Shown piece by piece: positions 8,136 through 16,485 of a stretch of DNA of 64,000 nt; within the stretch, counting starts at the first letter, position 1, and every line of letters starts with the position of its first letter. Both the position numbers and the translations under genes were made by a program. Origin of the DNA: UBA7702 sp040776805 (GTDB taxonomy: Bacteria; Bacillota; Dehalobacteriia; UBA7702); assembly GCA_040776805.1 (NCBI GenBank), contig JAXGZS010000003.1, positions 124,001 through 188,000 of the forward strand. The letters are read 5' to 3'. The notes beneath the pieces were generated by a model, which worked only from the letters and a program-made list of their open reading frames with translations, was not told the DNA's origin and searched no databases.

Positions 8136-8495
8136 TCAGCTCCTGCCCGCCATTTCGCCAAGGATTGCGGCGACAAGGACGAGTCCGGTTTTTTGGAGAA
8201 AAACCGACGCGTCGAAGACACCGAAGACAAAGGTAGCGACGAAAAGCAGCAGTAAAACGGCGAAAGGTAAAAAGAGGGCTTTTTTTAGCTGGAAAAACGG
8301 CGTACGCGCGGCGACGAAAAACGCGCCGCAAAAAACAGACAGTCCCAAGGAAATGTTGGCGAAAACAGACAGTATATTGTTTTCAAAAGGCAGCAGATAA
8401 AACAAACCGCAAAATACCGCGGCGCAAAGCAGAGAGACGCAAACGGTGAGAAGAAGCCCTTGCGCCAAAACTTTTCGGCTGAAACCGGAATACAT
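8136..8495 (-). CDS. Small four-helix membrane protein (TIGR04086-like)
   Basis: A 119-residue integral membrane protein with four predicted hydrophobic segments and short basic loops, starting MYSGFSRKVLAQG. The length, four-helix pattern and N-terminus resemble the TIGR04086 family found in Bacillota, whose function is not known. It stands alone, converging with the B12 operon and divergent from folE. Confidence is high that it is a membrane-protein gene and moderate for the family. Confidence 0.7.
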   Translation of the reverse strand: MYSGFSRKVLAQGLLLTVCVSLLCAAVFCGLFYLLPFENNILSVFANISLGLSVFCGAFFVAARTPFFQLKKALFLPFAVLLLLFVATFVFGVFDASVFLQKTGLVLVAAILGEMAGRS

Positions 8496-8542
8496 CTGAC
8501 CAACTCCTATAGATTATTATTTAATAAATTTACCGGTTTTCC

Positions 8543-8571
8543 TTGACGTTTCATATGAAAAACAATAAAAT
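8543..8571 (+). promoter_or_regulatory. Sigma-A promoter for folE
   Basis: TTGACG at 8543-8548, 17-bp spacer, TAAAAT at 8566-8571. It starts the folE-ypmA-lepB-surE run. Confidence 0.7.
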
Positions 8572-8614
8572 ATATATGATATACTTTTTTGAAATATTAC
8601 TGCGAGGTAAAGAA

Positions 8615-9192
8615 ATGAAAAGAATCATTGATAAGCCCAGAATCGAGGCGGCTTTCAAAGAGATACTTGAGGCCATCGGTGAAGATGCTGAAAGAGAAGG
8701 CTTAAAAGACACACCGTCGCGTGTCGCAAGGATGTATGAAGAAATTTTCGCAGGACTTCATGAGGATCCCGGCGAACATTTAATGAAACAGTTTTCCGCG
8801 GAACACCACGATGAAATGGTGTTGATTAAGGATATTCCGGTATACTCTATGTGTGAACATCATTTCATGCCCTTTTACGGTGTCGCCCACGTGGCCTATA
8901 TTCCCAAAAGGAAGGGGCTTTAACCGGTCTTTCCAAAATTGCTCGCACCGTGGAAGGTTTTGCCAAAAGACCCCAGGTGCAAGAGCGGCTGACCACGCAG
9001 ATTGCCGACGCGGTGATGGGACGCCTCAATCCCCAGGGTGTGCTCGTTGTGATTGAAGCGGAGCATATGTGCATGACCATGCGCGGCGTGAAAAAACCGG
9101 GGTCGAAGACGATCACCTCCGCCGTACGCGGCAGTTTCAAAAAGAGCGCCGCGACGCGGTCGGAAGCCTTTGCGTTGATCAACGGAAAGTAA
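8615..9192 (+). pseudogene. folE: GTP cyclohydrolase I interrupted by one frameshift
   Basis: FolE makes dihydroneopterin triphosphate from GTP, the first step of folate synthesis. Frame 1 from ATG 8615 (site GAGG upstream) carries the N-terminal part through the zinc-binding MCEHHFMPFYG motif and ends at a TAA at 8921-8923. The rest (LTGLSKIART..., the FAKRPQVQERLTTQIADA block, HMCMTMRG) continues in another frame to 9192. The switch is at the AAAAGGAAGGGG run near 8906-8918. Adding one G there restores a normal-length protein of about 192 residues. Both halves are well conserved, so this is a very recent mutation or an assembly/read error at a homopolymer rather than an old pseudogene. The organism needs another route to tetrahydrofolate if it is real. 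Confidence 0.9.
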
Positions 9193-9197
9193 ATTTT

Positions 9198-9383
9198 ATG
9201 AGTGAAAAACAGCAGGCGGATAAACTAAAATTCATCGCCCAAAAAAACTTCAAAAAGAGAGACGATATGTATGAAATCGTCGATTTTCTCAATAAAAGTT
9301 TAAAAGAATATCATCTGATGTTTGGGCTGACCCATGACGCGGACAACAAAGAAAAATACATGATACGGATATATGAGGTGTGA
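9198..9383 (+). CDS. YpmA-like (DUF4264) small protein
   Basis: A 61-residue protein (MSEKQQADKLKF...). The pattern MYEIVDFLNKSLKEYHLMFGLT and the end IRIYEV resemble B. subtilis YpmA and the DUF4264 family, whose role is unknown. It lies 5 bases after folE and its stop overlaps the ribosome-binding site of lepB, so it belongs to the folE-lepB-surE unit. The family match is from memory of the pattern. Confidence 0.7.
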   Translation: MSEKQQADKLKFIAQKNFKKRDDMYEIVDFLNKSLKEYHLMFGLTHDADNKEKYMIRIYEV

Positions 9384-9385
9384 AT

Positions 9386-9949
9386 ATGAAATTTCTTTCG
9401 GCCATGAAAGAGCTCATTATTACGCTAATACTGGCAGTTCTCATCGCCATGGTGTTGAAATACTTTATCATTGATTCCTGCAAAATCCTTTCGGAATCCA
9501 TGGCTACAACACTGAACACCGGCGATCGAATACTCGTATTTAAGCTGGCCTATAAATTTGAAGAACCGGAAAGGGGAGACATCATCATCTTTCAGCCTCC
9601 GGAAGAAATGGATGAAGGCACCGATTTCATCAAACGAATCATCGGACTTCCCGGTGAAACCGTCGAAGTCGTCGCCAACGACGGCGTTTACATCAACGGC
9701 GTTTATTTGGAAGAACCTTATATCAAGGAAATTCCCACCTATGATTTCGGGCCGGTGACGGTACCCGAAAACTGCTACATCGTTCTCGGCGATAACCGTA
9801 ACCGCAGCGCCGACAGCCATTACTGGAGCTATTCTTATATTACCTTTGAAGATATCGACGGAAAGGCGATCCTGCGCTATTTCCCTTTTACTGATTTCTC
9901 ACTTTTTAAAACCATGGATTATGCCAATGAAGATTTTATTAGTCAATGA
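9386..9949 (+). CDS. lepB: Signal peptidase I
   Basis: The membrane-bound serine protease that removes signal peptides from Sec substrates. After a short cytoplasmic start there is one membrane segment (about residues 10-30), then the SESM box with catalytic Ser38, the FIKRIIGLPGE box with the general base Lys83, and GDNRNRSADS further on. At 187 residues it is the normal size of the Gram-positive type with a single membrane anchor. ATG 9386 is preferred, with GAGGTG 5 bases before it; a GTG at 9380 is also in frame. Its 3' end overlaps surE. Confidence 0.95.
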   Translation: MKFLSAMKELIITLILAVLIAMVLKYFIIDSCKILSESMATTLNTGDRILVFKLAYKFEEPERGDIIIFQPPEEMDEGTDFIKRIIGLPGETVEVVANDGVYINGVYLEEPYIKEIPTYDFGPVTVPENCYIVLGDNRNRSADSHYWSYSYITFEDIDGKAILRYFPFTDFSLFKTMDYANEDFISQ

Positions 9950-10715
9950 TGACGGTTACCGTGCCCCGGGGCTTCATGCCCTGATCCTTGCTTTAAAAGC
10001 GGAGCATGATTTGACCGTGACGGTTCCCGCCTTGGAACAAAGCGGCAAAAGCCACTGTATGACGTTTTTAAAGCCCGTTACCTATGACCATTTTCGGCTT
10101 TCCGAAGTGGATCACGATATCTATATGATTCACGGCACGCCCTCGGATTGCGTGCTGATGGCCTTGGATCAAATCATGACCGAAAAGCCCGATCTTGTGA
10201 TTTCCGGGATCAACAAGGGCTATAATTCCGGCGGCGCCATTGTCTATTCGGGAACGGTTTCCGCCGCTTACGAAGGCGCCTCCAGAGGCATCCCGGCCTT
10301 TGCCCTCTCCGCCGATTTTACCGACGCTGACTTTACTTTGGCGGCCAAGATGTTCAAAGCCATGCTGCCCTCGATTTTGGCGCAGGAAAAGGACAAACTG
10401 TTTTTCTATAACATCAATTTCCCCAACCTGCCGCTGTCCGCCCTGAAAGGAATTCGCAAAACGACGATTGCCGACAGCCAAATCACGGAAAAGATGGAAA
10501 AACGGGTGGATCCTTTTCAACGGGAATACTACTGGCACGCTTACGACTGTAAGCTTGCGGAAAGTATCTGTGATGAAGCCGGTTCCGATATGTGCGCCAT
10601 TCATGAGGGCTATATTTCCGTCACGCCATTGAAGCTAAACTATTTCGATGAAAAGAAATTTGAGCGGATGATGGATTTCAGCGATGTTTTTTCGGAAATA
10701 AAAGCCTTGAAATAA
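9927..10715 (+). CDS. surE: 5'/3'-nucleotidase SurE
   Basis: A metal-dependent phosphatase acting on nucleoside monophosphates and possibly short polyphosphate. The start MKILLVNDDG at 9927 is the canonical SurE N-terminus, with the NDDG metal-binding acids. Other family blocks are SGKSHCMT, HGTPSDCV, SGINKGYNSG and YSGTVSAAYEG. There are 262 residues. An ATG two codons upstream (9921) is possible; neither has a good ribosome-binding site, and translation is probably coupled to lepB, which it overlaps by 23 bases. The 3' end overlaps the convergent spoVB gene by 38 bases. Confidence 0.94.
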   Translation: MKILLVNDDGYRAPGLHALILALKAEHDLTVTVPALEQSGKSHCMTFLKPVTYDHFRLSEVDHDIYMIHGTPSDCVLMALDQIMTEKPDLVISGINKGYNSGGAIVYSGTVSAAYEGASRGIPAFALSADFTDADFTLAAKMFKAMLPSILAQEKDKLFFYNINFPNLPLSALKGIRKTTIADSQITEKMEKRVDPFQREYYWHAYDCKLAESICDEAGSDMCAIHEGYISVTPLKLNYFDEKKFERMMDFSDVFSEIKALK

Positions 10716-12210
10716 AGTGTTTATCGAAAGCGCCGCTGATCAACATCGTAAAAAAGTAAACGATAAGAAAAACGCATGCAGACAGAATCATGGATAGGAT
10801 ATCCGCGATATTTGTCTGCATGATCTGTTTTTCAAAGAACAGCATGATGAAAAGCCCGGCGGCGCAGGCGATGAGGGGTAGCAGATAGGTTTGGCTAAAA
10901 CGTACTTTGCAGCCGGTGATTTTTTTCATATAACGGTATTGCAGGAAAAACATCATTACGTCGTTGAGAATGAAAAGCAGAATCAGCCACTGCACCGAAA
11001 AAGAACCGCTCCCGGCTAAGAGAAACAGGGCGAGGATATAAGAAAAATCGGCGATGCAATAGTTGATGAAGATGCGGCGGAAGCGGTTTAGCCCCTGAAG
11101 CACCGCGATGACCGGGTGTTGCAGATAGATGAAAATCCCCCCCAAGCAGAGCAGAGAAAGCATGGGTCCCGCTTCGGGAGAGGCAAAAAGGATGTTACAG
11201 AGGGGTGATGCGTAGTAGTAGAGCAGCGTCAGAATCGGCAGCGCCGTAAACGTCGTGAAGCAGAGGCTTTTGGCGATGCGGCGATTGAGCAGCGCTTTAT
11301 CATGGACACTGTCGGCGGCCACGATGGCCGGAATCAAGGGCGTCGTCAAAGCGCCGGTGATCACGGCGGGGAGATGCAGCACGGTCAGGGCGACGCCGCT
11401 GAAGAGTCCGAAAAAAGTCGCCGCTTCCGACAGGGTCGCGCCGCCGGCGATCATCGCTTTGGGAATCAAAATGGCTTGGCAAGTCACGGTCAAAGTGGCC
11501 ACGATACGGCTTAAAGTGATGGGCGTGCCCGTTTGCAGCATCCGAAAAGCGGTTTTACCTTCAAACCCTCCTGTTTTCGGCGGTTTGTCGCGCTTATAGC
11601 GGTAGAGCAAATAGAGGCCGCCGCCGGTTTCCGCGAGGAAGGTGGCCAGGGAAAGCCCGACGAGGATAACGGAGAGAGAATAGCCTTTGGAGAGAAAGAC
11701 AAAGACAATGACGGTACCGCAAACAATGCGCAGCAGCTGTTCCACCACTTGGCTTTTGCCGATCACCGAAGAACGGTGAGAACCTTGGAAGTAACCTCTG
11801 AGGGCGGAAAAAATCGAGATAATGAAAATCGAGGGAATCAAGGCGAAGAACCCGGGGATGATGCGGCCGTCGGAAAAGACGATGTCTTTTATAAAAGGGA
11901 AAAGCAGGCAAAGGACGGCGCTGACGCTTAAACTGTTGATCAGCAGCAACAGGGCGCCTGTCTTTAAGATTGACATCACGCGGTTGGCGTCCCGTTGGGC
12001 GCTGATAAAGTTGGATATGGCCAGCGGCACGCCGAGGGAGGCGACGACCAGAAGGAAGGAAAACAGGGGCGACATCAGTTCCGTAAGCCCCAAGCCCTCG
12101 GCGCCGATGAGCCGGATCAGGATCCCCCGATAAACGAGGCTCATGACTTTTACCGCCAAGTTTGTCGTGATAAGAATGGCTGTACCGTAGATGATCGTTT
12201 CTTTTTTCAT
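10678..12210 (-). CDS. spoVB: SpoVB-like polysaccharide/lipid flippase (MOP superfamily)
   Basis: A 510-residue membrane protein with about 14 predicted segments. The N-terminus MKKETIIYGTAILI and the GAEGLGLTELMSPLFSFLLVVASLGVPLAIS block are typical of the SpoVB/YkvU-type MATE-like flippases that move lipid-linked precursors during spore cortex formation. The start at 12210 has GGTGAA upstream; an upstream TTG-type extension is not needed. The gene is divergent from the EF-G paralogue. Its last codons overlap the end of surE on the opposite strand. A general exopolysaccharide or peptidoglycan precursor flippase is the alternative. Confidence 0.85.
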   Translation of the reverse strand: MKKETIIYGTAILITTNLAVKVMSLVYRGILIRLIGAEGLGLTELMSPLFSFLLVVASLGVPLAISNFISAQRDANRVMSILKTGALLLLINSLSVSAVLCLLFPFIKDIVFSDGRIIPGFFALIPSIFIISIFSALRGYFQGSHRSSVIGKSQVVEQLLRIVCGTVIVFVFLSKGYSLSVILVGLSLATFLAETGGGLYLLYRYKRDKPPKTGGFEGKTAFRMLQTGTPITLSRIVATLTVTCQAILIPKAMIAGGATLSEAATFFGLFSGVALTVLHLPAVITGALTTPLIPAIVAADSVHDKALLNRRIAKSLCFTTFTALPILTLLYYYASPLCNILFASPEAGPMLSLLCLGGIFIYLQHPVIAVLQGLNRFRRIFINYCIADFSYILALFLLAGSGSFSVQWLILLFILNDVMMFFLQYRYMKKITGCKVRFSQTYLLPLIACAAGLFIMLFFEKQIMQTNIADILSMILSACVFLIVYFFTMLISGAFDKHFISRLLFPKKHR

Positions 12211-12341
12211 AGCTTCACCGTTATAAAATACGGCGGCGTGGAAAAAAATATACTGCAAAATTATCAAAAAATTAAAGGATTTTCCATTTGCATATCAAAT
12301 ATATAATTTGGAAGTTTGCAATTTAATTTAGGAGGAACAAC

Positions 12342-14375
12342 ATGAAAGTATATCCGTCAGAGAAAATCAGGAACGTTGTCATTGTAGGTCACCAAGGTAC
12401 TGGGAAAACATCAGTGGCGGAATGTATGATTTACAATACCGGCTCACTTTCGAGACTTGGTAAAGTCGATGAAGGAAACTCTGTTTCCGATTATCTGCCC
12501 GAAGAAGCAAAAAAGAAAATTTCGATCAGCACAGCGCTGCTGGCATTTGAACATAAAGATCATAAAATCAATTTGTTGGATACCCCTGGCTTCATGGACT
12601 TTTACGGGGAAGTAAAAGGCAGCCTCCGCATTGCCGATAGCCTGCTTATGGTCGTGGATGCCGTTTCCGGCGCCCAGGTCAGCACCGAATTGATCTGGGA
12701 AGAAGCCGATAAGAGAAAGACTTCCCGTTTCGTTTTGATCAATAAGATGGACAGAGAAAACGCCGATTTTGATAAAGCTCTGGAATCCTTGAAAAATGTA
12801 CTCAGTATGGACATCGTTCCGGTCACCATACCCATCGGCGCCGGCGAATCCTTTTCCGGCGTTGTGGATTTGATCGAAATGAAGGCCTATGCTTATGAAA
12901 ACGGCAAAGCCAAAGAGATCGATATTCCCGGCGATATGCAGGATACCGTTGATTCCTACCGTGAAATGCTCGTGGAAGCGGCAGCCGCCGGCGACGACGA
13001 AATCATGGAAAAATACCTGGATACTCTGGAACTAAACGACGCCGAAATCATCAAAGGCTTAAAAGGCGGCGTGAAAAAAGGAGAAGTCGCGCCCGTTTTT
13101 GCCGGCTGCGCTTTCGCCAATATCGGCATTGACAAAGTCATCGACGCGATTTGCGCCTACGGCCCCAGCCCTGTAGAAGCCAGTGAGGAAGTGGATCCGG
13201 AAGCTTCCTTTGCGGCGTTGATTTTCAAAACCATGACCGACCCCTATGTGGGGAAAATAAGTTTGTTTAAAGTCATGCAAGGCAATTTCAAAGCGGAAGG
13301 CGTGGTTTACAACAGCACCAAGGAAACCGATGAAAAAATCAGTTCCTCCGGTACGATGTTGGGGAAAACCCAAGTCGCCCTCAATGAATTCAAAACCGGC
13401 GATATCGGTATGCTGGCAAAAATGCCCCATGCCGGCAGCGGCGATACCCTCTGCACCAAAGCTCATCCCGTGAATTTGACGGGGATCGACTATCCCGTGC
13501 CGACGCTGACCATCGCCATCGCGCCCAAATCCAAGGCCGATGAAGATAAGCTCGGCAACGCTTTGGCACGGTTATTGGAACAAGATCCCACCTTGAAGTT
13601 GGAAAAGAATAAGGAAACAAAGCAAACGCTGCTGACCGGCCTCGGCGAAGCCCACGTCGACATTGTTGTGGAACGGTTGGCCAAAAAATTCAGCGTTGAG
13701 GTGGAAAAGGAAGAAGTCCAGGTACCTTACAGAGAAACCATCAAAGGCGCCGCCCGGGATATCCAGGGCCGCCATAAAAAACAAAGCGGCGGTCACGGCC
13801 AGTTCGGCGATATTATCGTGGATATGGAATACAATCCCGACAGTGATTTTGAATTTACAGAAACGATCTTCGGCGGTTCCGTGCCAAAAAACTATATTCC
13901 CGCTGTGGAAAAGGGTTTCCGCGAAGCCATGGTCGAAGGGGTTTTGGCCGGTTATCCCGTGACCAATATCAAGGTCAACCTGAAGGATGGTTCCTATCAT
14001 CCCGTAGACTCTTCGGAAATGGCCTTTAAGATCGCGGCCTCTTTGGCCTTTAAAAAAGGCTGCGAAGTGGCGAAACCGATTCTCTTAGAACCGATCATGA
14101 CCGTGGAAGTACTCGTCCCCGATCAATTCATGGGCGATATCATGGGTGACATGAATACCCGCCGGGGCAGAATTTTAGGCATGGAAAAGTCCGGCAATCT
14201 CCAGTGCATTAAGGCTCACGCACCCCTTTCCGAAATGTATAGTTACGCCATTGACCTGCGCTCCATGACCCAAGGCAGAGGTTACTTTACGATGGAATTC
14301 CATTCCTACGAAGAACTGCCTCAAAACCTTGCGGAAAAAGTCGTAGCCGCAGCAAAAGCCGCCAAGGAAGCGTAA
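12342..14375 (+). CDS. Elongation factor G-like GTPase (paralogue)
   Basis: A 677-residue translational GTPase with the domain order of EF-G. The G1 loop is GHQGTGKTS (about residues 16-24) instead of the usual AHIDAGKTT, with DTPGF as G3 and NKMD as G4. The C-terminal half has domains III-V, including the REAMVEGVLAGYPV block and the conserved GDIMGDMNTRRGRI region. The altered P-loop, and the absence of rpsL, rpsG and tuf nearby, show that this is the EF-G2/FusA-like paralogue found in many Bacillota and Thermus rather than housekeeping FusA. A perfect AGGAGGA site precedes the ATG. Its cellular role (ribosome rescue, recycling or back-up translocation) is unsettled. Confidence 0.9.
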   Translation: MKVYPSEKIRNVVIVGHQGTGKTSVAECMIYNTGSLSRLGKVDEGNSVSDYLPEEAKKKISISTALLAFEHKDHKINLLDTPGFMDFYGEVKGSLRIADSLLMVVDAVSGAQVSTELIWEEADKRKTSRFVLINKMDRENADFDKALESLKNVLSMDIVPVTIPIGAGESFSGVVDLIEMKAYAYENGKAKEIDIPGDMQDTVDSYREMLVEAAAAGDDEIMEKYLDTLELNDAEIIKGLKGGVKKGEVAPVFAGCAFANIGIDKVIDAICAYGPSPVEASEEVDPEASFAALIFKTMTDPYVGKISLFKVMQGNFKAEGVVYNSTKETDEKISSSGTMLGKTQVALNEFKTGDIGMLAKMPHAGSGDTLCTKAHPVNLTGIDYPVPTLTIAIAPKSKADEDKLGNALARLLEQDPTLKLEKNKETKQTLLTGLGEAHVDIVVERLAKKFSVEVEKEEVQVPYRETIKGAARDIQGRHKKQSGGHGQFGDIIVDMEYNPDSDFEFTETIFGGSVPKNYIPAVEKGFREAMVEGVLAGYPVTNIKVNLKDGSYHPVDSSEMAFKIAASLAFKKGCEVAKPILLEPIMTVEVLVPDQFMGDIMGDMNTRRGRILGMEKSGNLQCIKAHAPLSEMYSYAIDLRSMTQGRGYFTMEFHSYEELPQNLAEKVVAAAKAAKEA

Positions 14376-14408
14376 TAATTTAATAGGAGATCGAATATTG
14401 GATATAGA

Positions 14409-14437
14409 AGAGGACCGAATCGAAAGATTCGGTCCTT
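14409..14437 (+). repeat. 29-bp direct repeat, copy 1 (terminator hairpin without U-tract)
   Basis: Identical to 14610-14638. The repeat is itself a hairpin: AGGACCGAATC, GAAA tetraloop, GATTCGGTCCT. Copy 1 is followed by TTCAGACTG rather than a T run, so it is a weak terminator. Confidence 0.97.
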
Positions 14438-14609
14438 CAGACTGTAGACAAAATACGCGTCAGCGGATTTTGGGCTACAGGATGATAGGCTGCCGAGAAA
14501 GGCTTAGACACGGTGAACACTTTGGCCTGCGGCTGCGCCGTGTACATAGAAGTACATAAGCTGTCGTAGGCCAAAGGGTTCGCCGCGTATCAGACTTTGT
14601 CGACGGCCT
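14438..14609. repeat. 172-bp palindromic element inserted between two terminator copies
   Basis: The core is a long imperfect inverted repeat. The arm from about 14511 (CGGTGAACACTTTGGCCTG...) pairs with the arm ending about 14583 (...AGGCCAAAGGGTTCGCCG), around GTACATAGAAGTAC. Outer parts are also inverted: GTAGACAAAATACGCG near the left end and CGCGTATCAGACTTTGTCGAC at the right end. It has no ORF. It looks like a non-autonomous mobile repeat (MITE or REP/BIME type) or a structured RNA, and it is flanked by identical 29-bp repeats. No second copy was seen in this window. Confidence 0.7.
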
Positions 14610-14646
14610 AGAGGACCGAATCGAAAGATTCGGTCCTTTTAATCTT
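14610..14646 (+). terminator. Terminator of the EF-G-like gene (second hairpin copy)
   Basis: Copy 2 of the 29-bp repeat. An 11-bp stem with a GAAA tetraloop is followed by TTTTAATCTTT, so this copy keeps the U-tract and was probably the original terminator. Confidence 0.85.
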
Positions 14647-14786
14647 TATCATACAACAAAGAGAAGAGGAGAAGAGGAAGCCTTAACGCAGCCAAAAACG
14701 CCGGTATTTTACTGTGGACAGTTCTTTTAGGTATGGTTTCGCCGGTCTGTTCATATGATTTAAGAAAAAAGACGGAGCGCAAAGAT

Positions 14787-15497
14787 ATGGGTTTATCCGA
14801 GGTTTTGGTGATCGGTACGGTGGCGGGATTGGCGACGACCGTCGGCGGTCTCATTGCGACGCTGCTGCCTGTAAAAAACGAAAAATGCCTCGTTTTTTTG
14901 TTGGGCTTTGCCGGCGGTGTGATGGTGGGTTTGTCCCTCTTTCAGTTGATGCCGGAGGGATATTTTTTTTCCAACAGTCTTTTTTCCGTGGGCTTCGGCT
15001 TTACCATCGGCATTCTTTTGATGGCGTTTCTCGCTCAATTGACGACGACGAAAGGTTCGGGAGCCGATTACCCTTTTGAGAACTTTCGGGCGACGGGGCT
15101 TTTTATTTGTCTGGCCATCGCTTTGCATAATTTTCCCGAAGGCATTGCCGTCGGCGTCGGTTTTGTCAGCGGTAACGACTTGGGTTTTATGATCGCCTTC
15201 GCGATGCTGCTGCATAACATTCCGGAGGGCATCGGGATCGGCGCGCCGTTGAAGAAAAGCGGTCTGCAAACCTGGACGATTCTCATGCTCACCACAGCGG
15301 CGGGTTTTGTGACGCCCCTGGGCGCTTCCCTCGGTTGGTGGCTGGGAAATATCTCCATGCCAGCGCTAAGCTGGGCTATGGGGTTGGCCGCCGGCGCCAT
15401 GGTCTACGTTTCTTTTACCAAATTGTTCGTTTTTGGCGCCCGCTGGAACGAGTTCGGTATTTTTTGCGGTATTTTACTGACCTTCATCATCGCCTAA
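14787..15497 (+). CDS. ZIP-family divalent metal transporter
   Basis: A 236-residue membrane transporter for zinc or a related divalent cation. It has about eight hydrophobic segments and the two ZIP metal-site motifs HNFPEG and HNIPEG, which form the binuclear centre in the membrane. ATG 14787 is chosen because it begins the first membrane segment; the region upstream of it in frame is polar and lacks a good ribosome-binding site. The gene stands alone. Direction (import or export) and metal cannot be told from the sequence. Confidence 0.9.
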   Translation: MGLSEVLVIGTVAGLATTVGGLIATLLPVKNEKCLVFLLGFAGGVMVGLSLFQLMPEGYFFSNSLFSVGFGFTIGILLMAFLAQLTTTKGSGADYPFENFRATGLFICLAIALHNFPEGIAVGVGFVSGNDLGFMIAFAMLLHNIPEGIGIGAPLKKSGLQTWTILMLTTAAGFVTPLGASLGWWLGNISMPALSWAMGLAAGAMVYVSFTKLFVFGARWNEFGIFCGILLTFIIA

Positions 15498-15672
15498 GGA
15501 ATCGATATCGATCATCGTGTATCATACCCTTCGCGCCGTTTCTTATGTCGAGAGGATCAAAAAAAGCCGTTCGTTATAAAAATGTAGTATAGCCAGTAAA
15601 AATAGATTTATTTTTCGGGTGACTTATGATATAATAAACTAATATTACTATACGCTACTGAGAGGGAACTTA

Positions 15673-16485
15673 ATGAAATACCTGGATACCCATTGCCACG
15701 TTTTTCCCAATGCGATCGCCCAACGGGCCATGGCTGTGCTGACCAACAATTGTGATTATCAACCTGTCACCGACGGCACCTTGGCCGACACGTTAGAAAA
15801 ACAGCGTTCCTGGGGATGCCATCAGTTTGTGATGCTGGATATCGCCACTTCCCCGGAGTCGGTGGGGAAAGTCAATGATTTTTTGATCTATCATAATGAT
15901 AACCGCAGGATTTTTTCTTTTGGCACGATCCATCCGGCCTTTCAGGATTACCGAAATGAGCTTTCCCGGCTGGAAGCGGCGAAAATCAAAGGCATCAAAT
16001 TTCACAGCGGCTATCAAAACTTCGTCATGGATGATAAAACCATGTACCCGATTTACGAAGAAATTGTGAAACGTAATATGATTCTTTTGTTCCACGGCGG
16101 CTACGATCCCGGTTTTGCGGGGATGGATAGCTGTTATGCCAACCACTGCGCCGCCCTTGTTCGAGATTTCAAGGGCGCGAAAATCGTTCTGGCGCATATG
16201 GGAGATGTATGGGACAACCGCCTCTCCCTGGAGTATCTCATCGGAACCGACGTCTATTTCGACGTCTCCATGGCAACCCTCCATATGCCGAGATCTCAGA
16301 TGGAGCAGATGATTACGGCTCACGGCGTGGACAAGTTCCTTTATGCGACGGATTCTCCCTGGTCAGACGGATTATCCGTCCAAAGAACCATCGAATCTTT
16401 GCATATCACCGAAGCGGATAAAGAAAAGATCTTTTATAAAAACGCAGTAAAACTGCTGGGAATCAAGGAAGGAGATGTTGTATAA
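15673..16485 (+). CDS. Metal-dependent amidohydrolase (amidohydrolase_2 / TIM-barrel)
   Basis: A 270-residue TIM-barrel hydrolase. The metal-binding residues are visible: HxH in DTHCHVF at the N-terminus, GIKFH, LLFHGG and VLAHMGD in the middle, and YATDSPW as the final Asp. The substrate is unknown. GAGAGGGA stands 9 bases before the ATG, and a TATAAT (15630-15635) without a good -35 may be the promoter. The TAA overlaps the ATG of pyruvate carboxylase by one base, so this is the first gene of the pyc-DUF1015-sdhCAB operon. Confidence 0.85.
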   Translation: MKYLDTHCHVFPNAIAQRAMAVLTNNCDYQPVTDGTLADTLEKQRSWGCHQFVMLDIATSPESVGKVNDFLIYHNDNRRIFSFGTIHPAFQDYRNELSRLEAAKIKGIKFHSGYQNFVMDDKTMYPIYEEIVKRNMILLFHGGYDPGFAGMDSCYANHCAALVRDFKGAKIVLAHMGDVWDNRLSLEYLIGTDVYFDVSMATLHMPRSQMEQMITAHGVDKFLYATDSPWSDGLSVQRTIESLHITEADKEKIFYKNAVKLLGIKEGDVV

